Origin: Undaria pinnatifida
Lineage: Eukaryota; Sar; Phaeophyceae; Laminariales; Alariaceae
Length of the DNA: 64,000 nucleotides
Assembly (NCBI GenBank): GCA_012845835.1
Contig: JABAKD010000002.1
Coordinates: forward strand, 7,124,603-7,188,602
Reading direction: 5' to 3'
Below, piece by piece: positions 1 to 13,900 of this stretch. The position numbers and the translations under genes were made by a program. The notes beneath the pieces were generated by a model. That model was not told the DNA's origin and did no database searches. It saw nothing but the letters and a program-made list of their open reading frames with translations. The number at the start of each line of letters is the position of its first letter. The first letter of the stretch is position 1.

Positions 1-830
1 GTGAAGAGTCCCGTCAGTCATTAATGGTTTGGCCGTATAGAGGTACAGAAAACTGTACCCTTATCGTGGTACGCGTCCTATACTTGGGTATACTACTAGT
101 TTGTTGTTGGTTGTCTAATTGGTCTGTTTGATCTAATTTGATCTATATGATCTGCTCTATTTGATCTATTTGATCTATTTGACCAAGTTGGTCTATGTGA
201 TCTATTTGATCTATTGGATCTTTTTGATCTATTTGATCTATTTGATCTATTCGATCTATTTGACCTATTTGATCTAATTTGATCTATTTGATCTATATTT
301 GATCTATTTGATCTATTTGATCTAATTTGATCTATTTGATCTGTTTGATCTATTTGATCTATTTGATCTATTTGATCTATTTGATCTATTTGATCTAATT
401 TGATCTATGTGAATTATTTGATCTATTTGATCTATTTGAGGAGCATCGCCAGTCAGAAGCGTCTTGGCCAAAAAGGGGTACTGCTGTACCCCGATCGTAG
501 CACGCGTCCTTACTTGGGTTTACTATTGGTTTGTTACTAACAAAGTAATTGATCTATATAATCTGTAAAGTAATTGATCTATATAATCTGTTTGATCTAT
601 TTGCTCTATTTTATAAAAATATTTCAAGAACGTCAGCCGTGAGTTCGACGAATTTAAGGTCAACACTCATATTTGCAAGCTGCGTGTGATCTATTTGATC
701 TGTTTGATTTGATCCATTTGATCTATTTGCTCTATTTGATCTATTTGATTTGGAGGATCCTCGTCACTCAGAAACATTTTGGCCAAAAAGAGGTACTGCT
801 GTACCCCGATCTTAGCACGCGTCGTGTGTC
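1..830 (+). repeat. TTTGATCTA minisatellite with embedded family-C ends
   Basis: Degenerate 9-bp units (TTTGATCTA) fill about 122-440, 541-610 and 690-755. They alternate with a ~90-bp block seen near 25-118, 450-545 and 765-825 that contains TTTGGCCAAAAA, GAGGTAC/GTACCCC and AGCACGCGTC, the terminal motif of family C. The whole is a higher-order tandem array of roughly 330-bp units. No exon of the peptidase was found here. Confidence 0.8.
608..690 (+). repeat. Dispersed repeat family E, copy 1
   Basis: An ~85-bp block reading TATAAAAATATTT, GTGAGTTCGACGAATT, GGTCAACACTCAT and TTTGCAAGCTGCGT. It recurs on the minus strand at about 53,270-53,350 and, more diverged, on the plus strand at about 12,300-12,400. 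Confidence 0.6.
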
Positions 831-1290
831 CTCCTTCTCTTCCTCCTTGCTCCCCTCGTGGTTCGTCTCGAGCGTGTTTGTTGGCCGTTGTTGTTGCGTT
901 CGGTTGATGTTGTTGCTGCCTTAACCTTGGGGTTTTGGTTTATTTTTTTTTGTTGGGCTAGGTTGGATGGGGTTGGGGTTGAGTTGGGGTTTTGGTTGGG
1001 GTTGTGGTTGGGGTTGTGGTGAGCGTTGGGGTTGGGGTTGGGGGTTGAGTTTGGTTCCGTTCTGTTTTTTTGGGTGGGTTAGGGGCTGGGGGATACTGTT
1101 GCTGTCTAGACGTTAGGTTGGGTTGGGTTGGGTTTGGGGTGGGGTTGGGTTGTTTTCCTGTCCTTGGCCTTAGCATGCCACCCTACCCCACCCCGCCCCA
1201 CTCACACCACGCCACTCACCCCCCCTCCCACCCACCCCCACCCCACGCCACCCCTATTCCACCCCGTCCTATCCCATCGACTGTGACCAG

Positions 1291-3332
1291 GTAGTTTTGG
1301 ACGAGAACATTCAGGCCGAGGGGGCATCCTACTGCGACATTGCCGACGTCAGCCCGTCTCCGGGCGGGCACGAGCTGGCGGCCTATGCGGCGGACATGAC
1401 CGGCTATGAGGTGCGTTGTGAAGGCGGGGGAGGGCATGGGGATAATCGTGATATGATGCATGGTCGTAGTCCGTAGGACCATAGACTCTAGCATCGCCAC
1501 AATGAAGGGCGGCACACGTCGGTTTTTCACCCTATCAGGCAGGCATTGCGTGCACCAAGTGCGAAACGTCATGGGTGCTCGGCGAGTCGCATGAAGGGTG
1601 AGTTGCATCCTACTAAGAACCACTTTTGAGGCGGGTTTCCGCACCTTGTACGTACTTTCCTGCATACGGATCGGGGCGGGGGGTTGCAATAGTCAGAGTT
1701 GTAACAATGAGTTAAACGGTGTGATAACGAGCATTAAGACCCGGCGCCCTACGTCAATATTTAGGACAGCGTTGAGCTGAACTGTCTGCACCCCCCCCCC
1801 TACCCCCCCCCCCACTTCATCCCCGCTCCCAACCCCCGGAGTCGCTGGATGGGTATTGTTCAGGGTTGGGTCAAGTCAAACCTCGCGGGTCGGGTCGGGT
1901 CGGGTCGGGTCGGGTCGGGTCGGGTCGGGTCACCTGCGCTCCCTCCCCCCCACCTCATCCCCGCTCCGAACCCCCGGAATCGCTGGGTGGGTATTTTTCA
2001 GGGTTGGGTTAGGTCGAATCTCGCGGGTCAGATCGCACCTGATCCGACCCGATCCGTGAGGGTTTCATGATCCCCATCCGACCCGACCCGTGAGGTTACC
2101 CGACCCGACCCGTCCCGTGATATTTTGAAAGCCTCCTGACCCGACCCGACGGGACCCGTGAGAGTTTGAATACTATCACCCGTAAGCAGGCCTGGTATTT
2201 TCAACCCTCGGCTGTATGTACCGCTCGACCTCGCCGTGTGTTTTAATGTCTCTGTTATGTGTGTGTTTTTTCTGCTGCTGTGCGATTTTGCTGCTCCTTT
2301 GTATAACGTTTCTGTTTGTAGTTGATACATGCGTGTTTTTCGCTGTTTCTGTGTTCGAAAGTGGTACATTTTTCCCTGTTTTTGACCTCCCTTGTGTTTT
2401 GGTTATATATTCTATGCATTTTCGCCGTGCGCTCATATGCCTATTCTCTCTATTGTTCACTGTGTTGTTTTTTGTATGCAACGAAAGCCGAACCAAGCCC
2501 CATTTTTTTCCCCTTTTTTTTTCGTCCCCCCCCCCTCCCTACGACGTTCGTCAATTTCCGGGACATCGCCACCGAAAAAAAGATCTGGATAACATCGTCG
2601 TGAAGAGTTTTCCCAGTGTTTGTTGTTGCGTTTGTTTTTTTCAGTTTCTGTTTTTTTCCTACCGATATGTCTCTGTGTGTTTTGCCTTACACTCTCATTC
2701 TCTTTTGAAATATGTACTGTGCCGTTGTTGCTTTTTTCGACGGAAACCCATGTGGGCTTTTGCTGTCGTTTTTTCTCATTTCTGAAAGACATACGACGTG
2801 AAATTCCGGGACATCGCGACGGGCAAGGACCTGGACGACGTCATCGTCAAGACCTCGGGGGATGTCTGCTGGGGGGCCGATGCCACCACGGTTTTCTACA
2901 CCACACAGGCAAGCATTTGGTGTTGATGTTGACGTTGGTTTTGTTGTTGTTGGTGCTGGTTTTTGTGGTTGTCGGGATGGGAGTGGTAGTGGTGTTGGTG
3001 AGTTGGTAGTGTTGGTGTTTGCGGTGGTCTTGGTGGTGGTAGGGGTGGTGGTGGTAAATGGTGGTGGCGGTGGTGGTGGTGGGCGCAGTAGGGAGGTTGG
3101 GGGGTCGAAGTGGTGATGTTGGCGTTGGTGGTGGTGGCGGTGCAGCTGAAAGTGGTAAAGGCGGTGGTGCTGGTGATGTTGTCGTGATGCTGTTGTTGTT
3201 GGGGGTGGGGGTGCGGGTGCGGGTGCGGGTGGGGATGGGGATGGGGGTGGGGGTGGTGGTGTTGGTGGTGGTGTTGATGTTAGTGTTGGTGTTGGTCTTG
3301 TGGTTGTTGCTGTTGCTGTTGCTGTTCCTGTT

Positions 3333-3363
<31 letters not shown>

Positions 3364-4888
3364 TTGCTGCTGTTGTTGTTCGTGTCGGTGTCGTTTTTTC
3401 CGCTGTAGTAGCTGCTGCTGGATTCGGTGGTAATAGTTGTTGCTTGCTGCTGCTGTGCTACTGTTGCTTCCGTTGCTTCTCTTTTTGCTGCTTCTTGGTG
3501 CCAGCATCTCCTTTAAAAAGCAAAATGCATGCGCCCGGTTCCTTTTAACGTGGCATTGATAGGTAATCGCTCCATGATCTCGTGCCATCAACATCTCCAT
3601 GATTCGCGCGGTGATTATTTACATCCTTTTGTTCCATGATTTTGTTTCATGTCTGTTCTAGAGTTTCTTACGCTCTTTGGTTGGTTGTTCAGTTTTTCGT
3701 TCGTTTTCCTCCACCCCCCCTCTGTTGCCACGAACAAAAAACCCTTCCCAGGACGAGGAACACCGGCCGCACAAGCTGTGGATGCACACCTTGGGCACTC
3801 CGCAGACCGAGGTGTGTCGCTATGATCGGCTTTGGCTAATTGATAGCTTCCTTTTTTTGTCGCTTTAAGCGGCTATTTTTTGTTGTTTTCTCGCACTTGC
3901 GCTAAATTGGTTTTAGGGCGCATATGTTCGCATCCGTGACATGTGTGATGTGGCCATGTAGTATGTACCCATGATATATGTCTTTGGGGAGTCGTTGCGT
4001 GTGTGTTTTTCGTACAGGGTTTGTGTGTCTCCTATTTTGTTGATGTTTTTTTTGTTTTTTTTCGTACAACAATCTGACCGTTTTTTTGCTTTCTTTCCTG
4101 CTTGTTGCTGTTGTTTTTTTTTTTTTTTTAATTTTGTGCTTTTCTTTTTGTTCAGGATTTGCTTCTTTACACCGAGGAAGATCAACTTTTCTGGATGGGC
4201 ATCGGGAAATCAGACAGCGACAGGTGTGAAACCGATATTGCGGAGATCCATTGTTAACAGGATTGAATCACACCCGAGAAAGGAACCCGTCTCCATCTTT
4301 CAGGCGAGAACTGTCCTACGCTACGACTTGTGTTCGGTTGAAGCTCTGTACACCTGGTAAGACCAGCCAACAAACATGAATGCGAGCACGCGCTATTAAA
4401 CAAAGGCGGACGCTTTCATGCCCCCCTTTTTTTGGTTCGTGTTTCATCCTCCTAACAATATCTCCGTAATAGTGTTGGGCCTTTATCGAAAATTTCGACG
4501 TATCGAGTTTATGTGCAGTGTGGTACCAGGTGTAAGAGCGTCCACAACAAGGAAAACGGACTTGAAGCGCTGCCAGATTGCTTTGTCACGTTTTGTGGAT
4601 GCTAGAAACATATCTTGCCAGTGTCGGTGGAGTCAGTGCTGCTGTTGGTGTTGGTATTAAGGTTTGTATTATTGATTGGGGTGCTGTTTGTGTTGGTGGT
4701 ACCTGTATAGAATGCCCAATCTGAGATAAGAAGAGCGGTAATATGGAGATGAGAGCGGCGCCACTTGCCTGTTACGAGGGACTTTTAAACTGGTTAGCCC
4801 ACTGCACCAGGTGCGGTATGCGTTATAACGTTGGAATTTTCGATATTCCGAAATATCGAGCTTTCGATGTATGTGGTATCGAACACGT

Positions 4889-4928
<40 letters not shown>

Positions 4929-7900
4929 GGTTGTTGTTGTACAATGACGCATGTTATGGCAGAGGTGCCCCATTTGCCGTCTGAGGGTGGTTGCTTGAAC
5001 AGCTCCATAGCTCGCCCAAAAACTGTTCTCGAGTAAACCTGAAAGAGCAATCTGGATGAACAAAGTCCATGGCCCGTGGTCTATTGAAATAGGTAGCACA
5101 CAGAACAATCGTAATTCGAAACAAGAACGACATCCCGACGATTTTGGGTTAAGATTGGTTATGGAGCCCTTCAGTCAGAAAAAAAATGCCCTACAAGGAC
5201 TACCTCTACCGCAGCAAGCGTCTATTGTAGTGCTGAGTATGGTGTTGAGTATAGTGTTGGTGGCGTTGGTCTTGGCGGAGTTGGTGTTGGTGTTGGTGGA
5301 GTTGGCGTTGGTGTTGGTGTTGGTGTTTGTGGTGTTGATTGCGGTGCTATTTGTGTTGTGGTTGTTGGTGTTGGTTATGTTCGTGTTGTTGGTGGCTTTG
5401 GTTGTGCTGGTGCTCTTGTTGGTTTTTGTGTTGTCGTTGTCGTCGCCATCATCGTTGTTGTTGTGGTGGTGCTGCTGCTGTCGTTGGTGGTAGTGATGGT
5501 GGTGGTGGTGGTGGCGGTGCTATCATTGCTAGTGCCACCGCCGCCGCCGCCGCCGCCGTCGCTGCTGCTGCTGCTGCTGCTGCTGCTTCTTTTCCCCACG
5601 GCCGTGCTTACATTTTATGGCTCGTGCGATTTTTGTTCTTGTACAGATTCATGACAATGAAAGTGGGCAGCAAGACTACCTCGGAGATCCGTTTCGTCGA
5701 CCTTCAGGTGGGCACAACCTACGGTTCAGCCGACGGAATAACAGGCCGCACACGCTACTGCGCAGCTAATTGCAGTGTCTACGGCACGTGATCTGTCAAA
5801 TCTAGTGCACGCGCTACTCTAGCAGCTGTTTTAACAAGGCGGTAAACTATACTGCACAAAGCACTACCGCACAATATTGTGCACAGCCTCCTGCAGTAAC
5901 TACTCTAAAATACTACTGTAACAAGTCTCGTGCACATAGTACTCCCGCACAAACTACTGCACAACCTACTGCGATACCTAAGGAAGACAATGCTGTACAA
6001 TCTACTGCATTTCCTACTGCAATATCTACAGTGAAAACTGTTGTCAATCGTGCTACACAATCTACTATAGTACCTACCGTAAAAATATACGGTAAAAACT
6101 ACTCCTCAGGGTACTGTGTCCGTCATATCTAGAGCCAGAGGCAACGCTGCAACAATATGCAACATAAGTTATCCCGCTTCCCCTCTTCTTGCTTCAGGGA
6201 GTTCAAGGCAAAGAGGCGCACCGCCAGCTATCGCTTAAATTGGTCGCCGCAAGGAAGGAAGGCGTGCGATACGGAGTCGAGGTGGGTTTGTCATCGGCTA
6301 CCTTTGTTTCTTGTCTATGTCAGTCATATTTCCCATCCTCCCACACCCTCGGGGCTTCGATGCGGCACAGGCGCGCGTCGTCGCGTGATGCTGAGGCCCA
6401 CTCACTCTGTCTCGTTACCTCCCGCCCTCCCCCCCCGGCCGCCTTTCTCTCCCCGTCTCCTTGCCTCCTCCCCCGACCTTTCCCCTTCCCCCCGACCCGA
6501 CAAACGGCGTGTTCCACTAAGCACTTCACAATCAGCATCGGGCATCACCTCACCCCTCCCTCCTCCTCATACCCCTTCCATTTTATTGTTAGTTGTCGCC
6601 TTGATTTTTTCCCTTTTCCTTTCGTTTTCAATTTTGTTTCGTTTGCGTTTTCGTCTGTTTCGCATTTTTGTATTTTCGTTTTTTTTTTTTTTCCCCTTTG
6701 CGCTTTGTGTTGCGCCATATCAGCACTGGGGTAACGACTTCTACATCGTCACCAATGCGGACGGCTGCAAGAACTCCAAACTGGTCAGCACCCCTATCAG
6801 GCACGAAAACGACGTTGTTTAGCTTTTTTCCTGTTTGCCGTGCAGCGCAAATGACCCCACACGATTTCAATAATTCTGCCCCCGAAAAAATGGATGTGGG
6901 TCTATCAAGGGTTAAAAGTAAGTGGTTGGACTATTTTTGTACCCTGCTTGTATCGGACAGCTCACCAGCTCGCTCGCCGCCCCCCCCCCCTCCCCCCACC
7001 CATTCTTCGCTCTAACACCGACTCCCAGGTGCATGCCCTTCTCCCCCTTCGCATCCCGCCCCCGCCCCCCCCTCCTCCCAACCCGCACATCCTCCCCCTT
7101 CCCCCCCCCCTCACCTGAGCACCCCCCCCTTCCCGTCCCCTTCCTGTGCGTGATAATGAGTACATCCCCTCACCTCCCAACCCTATACCCCCCCCCCCTA
7201 ACGCCTCACGTCCAGCCCCCACTCCAGTCCACTCCACTCCCTACCCCTCCCCAAGTTCGCCGCCAGATTTTTATTTTCCCGGAAAATTGGAAAGTTTAAA
7301 AACACTAGTATAAGAAATTGGGCCCATAGACGACCGTCCAGGCAAAACCCTCCGTTGGACTAACCCCTTTACGGTTGAAAAAAGCCAGCCCACTCTTATT
7401 CCAAGTTTTTTCCCTAAACAGGGTAGTTGCGGTTCTAAAGGCAATGCCGTGTTTTGATCAGATTTTTTGTTTCAGCATGCTAGGGTCGGGATACCGAACG
7501 AGCGTGACGTGATGCCGTACAATCCATCGTGCCTACCCCCTTAATAGCCCCCCCCCCCGCCCTCGCGTCCCCTCCCGAATACCCCCTCCCACTCCCCCCC
7601 CCCCTCCCCACTCATTGGCTTGACACGCTTTTAGAGCACGCCGGGATCAGAAAGCTGGACGGACGTGATGCCGTACAGTCCATCATGTCTACCCCCCCTC
7701 CCCCCTTTCCCCCCCTCCTACTCACCTCTTCCCCCCTTCCGATCTACCCCCCCTCATTGGCTTGACACGATTTTGCAGCACGCCAGGATCGGAGAGCTGG
7801 AAGGACGTGATGCCGTACGACCCGGCGGTGTGCTTGAAGGGAGTATTGTGCTTCGAGAACCACATCGTGCTCAGCGGCAGGTACCATAATATTGTATGGA

Positions 7901-10900
7901 CGAAAAGGGTTTTGCATGGGTGGGGTAGGGGGTGCGGGGGTGGGGTTGGGGGAACAAGGGATTTCGTTGCTTTTGTTGTTTTCGTACAATCAGGCGGTGT
8001 GGTTGAAGGGAGTATTGTGCTTCGAGAATCGCATCGTCATTGGCGACAGGTAAAGGATATATCGATGAATGCGTTAAATGGGTTTTGAGTGGAAAGGGGG
8101 GGGGGGTATATAGGGGATCGGGTGATATATATTGTATTATTTGTTTGGCTGAGGTGTGCTTGAACGGAGTACTGCGCTTCGAGAACCACATCGTGCTTGG
8201 CGGCAGGTTACGGAATAGCAGTTGGATCGAAAGTGTTTTTGCATGCGTTGGGAGGGGTGTATGGATAGAAGAATGGGTGATAGATGAGTGGAAGGGGTTT
8301 TATATGGGTGCCGATGGAGGTATATGGGGGTGGGAGGGGTCTTCATTTGTTGTTGCTTCGTTTTTGTTGTTTGCCTTTGGCTGGTGTATGCTTGGTAATT
8401 GTGCTTCGAACGCCACGTTGTGCTTGGCGTCAGGTGACGGCAAAATTCGGGATGTGAGATGTGAGTTAGCTGACTAAAACGTAGCCGACTGGCTACTCGT
8501 TGACGACTAGTGAGTAGCCGGCTAAGATAAGTTGGCGACTAGCTGTTAGTTGGCTAGATATTTCAGCTGTTATAGCTGCGTGCCGTAGTTTTCAGGGCTC
8601 TGCGTCTTTTGTATCTTACTCGCGCGTTTGTGGCTCAGCGCGTGGTTTGTATTAACAAACATCAAGTCCGCAGGTTGGCTTTTATTAATTGTCGCCACCC
8701 AGCTAGCGGCCGTAGGGGAAATGAAGGGATGTTTTGTATGGGTGAAGGAGGGGGGTGAGCGGAGGGGACGGTTTTCGTTGTACTTGGTGTTTTTTTTTCG
8801 TGGATCCTTCGACAGGCATTTTGTAGCGGTTACTTTTTATATCTTATGATCCCCCCCCACCCCCGACTCTCACCCACCTACCCACCCACCTTCGCCCGCA
8901 TCAAAACCAAAACCAAACCGAATTAAACAGGGAGGGCGGCTTGTCTCAGCTGTGGATTCGCGACATGCGTACAGGCAACACTCACAGGCTCGAACACCCT
9001 GAGGATGCCTACGCTTGCTACTCCACCTCGAACATGGTGTTTGAGTCTGGCACCCTTCGCTTCGGGTACCAGTCGATGGTGTCTCCTCGAGCTGTCTTCG
9101 ATTACAACATGGACACCAAGTGAGAAAGGGGGTGGATGGGGGGAGGAGACGGGGTGGGGCGGGTCGGTAGGGGGGGGGGGGGGGGAGGAGGGATGGTCGT
9201 GGTTGGTCGTGGTGGTGGTGGGTGTTTGTGTTGGTCGTGGTTGTGTTGGTGATGTTGGTTTTGTTGGCGTTGTTGGGTACCAGTCGACGGGTACCCCTGA
9301 GCTGTGTTGGCCTACATCGTGGACACCATGTGAGGAGGGAGGGTGGAGGTGGTGATGGTGGTGGGGGTGGGGGTGGTGTTGTTGGTGTTGGTGTTGGTGG
9401 TGGGTGCTGGTATTTAGTAGACACCACACGTCGAGCCACAAATGCACCAGCCAGGTGCAAAGCCGCAGAATTTCGCTACATTTACCGCGCGCAACTAACT
9501 GTAATAACCAACCAATAGTCAACGGTCGGCGGCTCACAGTCAGCCAACTCACAGCCCTGTAATTTTTTCGTTTCTGTGCTAAGCTATATTTCGGGCAGGG
9601 TCCTGCTGAGGGTGGCATACTGATGAGCTGGTGTGGAAACCCATCTGATGCTGTTAAATTGCACGTTATTATTTACTATTGTTAAGATGAGTGTTTAAAA
9701 ATGTTTCATTTTTAGGGAGAGGGTCCTACTGAAGGAGAAGGAGGTGCCGAACTACGACCGCTCCCTGTACACGTGCAAGAGGAATGTGGCCAAGACTCGC
9801 GACGGGGTGGAGGTGACCGTTTTTCTTGCCGTGACTGGTGATGGTGGTGGTGGTGGGGGAGGGGGTAGTGGTGGTGGTGGTGTTGGTGCTGTTGGTGGTG
9901 GTGTTGGTAGCGGTGTTGGTGTTGGTGATGGCCTTGGTGGTGTTGGTAGTGGTGGTGGTGTTGATGGCGTTGGTGGTGTTGGTGTTGGTGTTGGTGCTGG
10001 TGTTGGCGGTGGTGGTGGCAGTGGTGGTTGCCATGTGGTATGGGGTGGTCGAGGTGGTTATGTTTGTGGTGGTGATTGACGTGAAGGTGGCATGGTGGTG
10101 GTGGAGGTGGCGGGGGTGGTGGGGCTAGGGTGGTGTAAGTGGGGGGGAGGTGAGGGGTGATGGTGGTGGTGGTGGGGTGATGGTGGTGGAGGTGCCGGTG
10201 TTGTTGGTGGTGTTGGTGTTGGTGTTGGTGTTGGTGTTGGTGTTGTGCTTGCGCGTGGCGGATAAACCTTAATTTAGATCCACAGGCAGTACGACTGCAC
10301 GTCCTCTTGCCAACTGCGTGTCGTTCTGATGCCAGCTCTGTTTTTGCTTTTCCTCCCACCCCGCCCTTTTTCCCTTTGTACCTGGTGCCAGTCTCCGTCG
10401 TTTGTCGGAAGGATGAGTCTTTCGTGTGCTCGTTCACCCCCGCCCCCTCCTTCGAATCCTTCGTTCCCTCCTCCACCTTCTTCCTTTCGCGTTTTGTTCT
10501 GGGGCTGGCTTTGTTTCCCCCCTCCGTTTTGTTCTGATGCCGGCTCTGTCTTCTCCCTCCCACCCCATCCTTGTCCCTTCTGTACCAGGTTCCGGTTTCT
10601 ATCGTTTACCGGAAGGATGTTTACCCGAACGGGGTAGAGGGGCAGGGAGCGCCTTGCATGCTGTACGGGTATGGGAGCTACGGGGCATCCATGGAGCCCT
10701 CCTTTGACTTTACGAGGTGTGATGCGTGGTGTTTTGGTTCTTTAAGTGTGGAGGCTTAGCGTAGGGGAGGGGGGGTGGGGGCGTTACGCTGTAGGTGGGA
10801 TTTTGTGACACATTTGTGTGTGTGTGGGGGGGGGGAGTAGTTCGTAAGTACAGGACACCTCCACGACCACCAAACTAACGCCACCAGCACCACCGCCAAC

Positions 10901-13900
10901 ACCGACACCAACATCAACATCACCAGAACCACAGTCGCCACCATCCGCGGTAACCCTGTCTGTTTCTTCCCCTCCTCGCTGCTCATTTTTTGGGTGATCT
11001 AGACTGAGTTTCCTTGACCGCGGGATGGTGTACGCGATCGCGCACATCAGGGGGGGGGGCGAGATGGGCCGCCCCTGGTACGAGGACAGCGGGAAGTTCC
11101 TCACCAAGCGCACCACCTTCGAAGGTAATTAGCTGTAAACGTAACCGTAGATGTAGCGTTAATTGTACTACTGCTCCCCCCCCCCCCTTCCCCCGTTCTC
11201 CTGTGTCTGAACCTTTTTATTTTTGCTTCGTACCTGGCATGTGTATAACCAAATTTCATGGACTGCGTGTAAAGTTCCTTACCAAGCGCACCACCTTGGA
11301 AGGTGGCTGTGTGTAGATGCAACTGTAAATGTAACTATACCCCGCCCCTCCGGCCTCGTTCCCACATGTGGAACCGCAATTATTGATTATATGTATAGCC
11401 TTTTTTTTACCCAGCGCAGTACCTTCCAAAGAGCGATGTGACCATGATCTTTCTAACTGCCCCCCCCCCCCCCCCCCCCCCCCCCGTTTCGCCTATGTCG
11501 AAACCCTTACGTGTACCGTGGTATACCTTTTTCTGGTATTTGTGATTTAACCTCGGTTTATTTATATACATACTGTGCAGCCAGATATCAGCGACTGTGC
11601 GGAGCACATGGTGTCCAAGGGGTTCACGCATCCGTCCGGGCTAGCCGTATGTCCCCCCGCCTGATTATATGGGTACACAACCCCCCCTCTCATGCCAATC
11701 ACTGCGTGAGCTAGACAACCGGGGTACCGTTTGTTTTTTTGTGGCGGTCACGATGATAGTTATCTAGTTAGATCATATTGTGCGGGGTGGAGAACCCTCT
11801 CTCCGCACAAGGGGAATCATCGCATCGAAACTTATTGTGAATATGGTAAGGCACCCACGAGGCAGTGACATAGTGATACCCATTGCTGTCTCTGGAGTGG
11901 CCACACCAGAAAATAAAGTAACTCATTGGCGCAGTCATCCATTAGGAAGAAAGTAGGCGCAAGGTGCCGAAGTCCGTCTTACGAGGGGTTCTTGAAAGGA
12001 TGCACTTCACCCTTGGTGCGACTCGCCGAATACCTCACGGCGCTTCGCGCTTGGTGCAAGCAATGTCTGCCTGGTTGGTGAAAACCCGACGTTCTCCATC
12101 CCGGCATTGTAGAGATGCGAGGGTCTATGGTCATACGACTACGACCAAGCACAAACTGAGTACACCCCCCCCCCTCCCCCATCCTACCGTGATGGATGAC
12201 ATGGTCACATCTCTCCCCACCGTTCGCTTACATATGTCGAAGCCCTAATACTGAGTTTTTATTACTGTACATAGACTCGTTTTATTTTCATGTTTAGTCT
12301 ATATTTAAAAAAATGCAAAAATACAATTCAGCTGTGAGATCGACCGAAAAATAATGGTCAAAACTCGTATACTTCGGAGTATACGTGCAAGGCTTCGGAG
12401 TGTTCATGGTGAGGGCAACGCAAGAAATATGGGTCCCCTCGGCGCCAGTAGCGCTTCGTCAATTTGATGCAGAGCAGCAGCAGCAGTAACGACGACGACA
12501 GCAGCAGTAGCGATCACATTGTATGCTCACTGCTCACCCAAAACCGAGAGCGAGCGCACTGACAGCGCGTTGAGACTAAAAAACATGAGAAAGTGAGTCT
12601 GCACTCTCGCGTCATCGGCCGTGCTCCATGCTTGTATAATATGTACCTGCAGTAGCATGTACGCATTTCTCAAGTATGCCAGCCTAAAAAACGCGTGCTG
12701 GCTTTGGGTATTTACGCCAACTTTCCGGAGAAATTCGTACCGGCGGTAGGTGGTGTGCTGTGCTGATTCTGCTGCAGTTTAAAATTGTTACAGAAGAGCA
12801 ATCGATATCTGTCTACATCTACATCGCTTTTTAGTTGCACAAGTCGTGCCACGGGAGAGCAAGAACTGTCTTCCGTCTCACGCCGCATCTCTCCTGAGGT
12901 CCATTCCGGAAGGGGGAGGGGGCAGTGCCAAAAAATAGAACCGACTGCCCCATGATAAAATACCTAAAAAAAATGTCACCCTAAGAGATAAGATAAAGAA
13001 AAAACGGACAGACCAGACTAATAGAGACCAACACCTGGACTTTTCGCCTGAGATCTGACAGCAGGGTAAACACTGCTGTAGTTTTACACTTTGGCACAGC
13101 ACCTCGCAGCAGCAGCACAGAGAGGAGGAGTTCCAAAGGGCACACATGAACCGCAAACAAACAACAAACTCGACATCCACAGCTCACCCAGCAGTGCAGA
13201 CAGGTGCCGGTGAGGCTTCTTCCGATAATATATGTCGTGCTCAGTATCATTCGTTCGGAGATCATAAGCACGCGTGTACGTCCGCGTGTACATAGTATCG
13301 TGGACAACATGCTACCACGAATGCTTTACCTTCGTACTGCAGACAGTATACAGCAGCATCAGCAGTACGAATTATTGAAACGCTTTGCGACAGCTGCTGC
13401 CGACGTGAAGTCAACTAACTGGAGGTTGTACCACCATCGATCTCGCCCCCAGCAAAACTACCACCCGGTTATCGGTGGCGATAACAAGAACCCACCCAAA
13501 AAGTTGGACGTGTGGTCTCTAGCACGGTACACATCGGCAATTTTCAACGAGATAAGTTAACCCGGGTACCGTACCTGTTCTCATTTGATTGGCCGGGTCC
13601 TCCTGGTGAATGTCTATCGGCTAAATGGGACAGTGCGTGGTTGTTCGCTTCAGCATCACGCAGCAGCACCACAACACAAGCTGTAGTCGAACCGTAGGTT
13701 CTACGAGAGCAGAATACAGCACAGCACAAACGTGTCAACTAGTACTGCTGTTGTACTGGTCGTTCTATTGGCAACGTGTCGCTACTGGTGTTGCCGGTGT
13801 GTGTACTGCCCTACAGGCGGTGCCGCTAGGTGTGCCGTTGTGTGTGTTAGATGTGCAGTCTTGCCCCTGGGTTGTCCCAGGTTTTGGGTTGTGTGGAGCT

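Noticed and set aside
2028-3600. Many Val-, Leu- or Gln-rich frames around peptidase exon 2
   Set aside because: Products of GTT/GGTG triplet repeats in introns 1 and 2; none matches the peptidase frame or a known domain.
9712-10563. 283-codon His/Gln-rich minus-strand frame
   Set aside because: Antisense of the GGTGTT repeat in peptidase intron 10 and of exons 10-11; composition is repeat-driven.
13204-13560. 118-codon plus-strand frame in peptidase intron 12
   Set aside because: No domain, no splice context, and it sits inside an intron of a well-supported gene.
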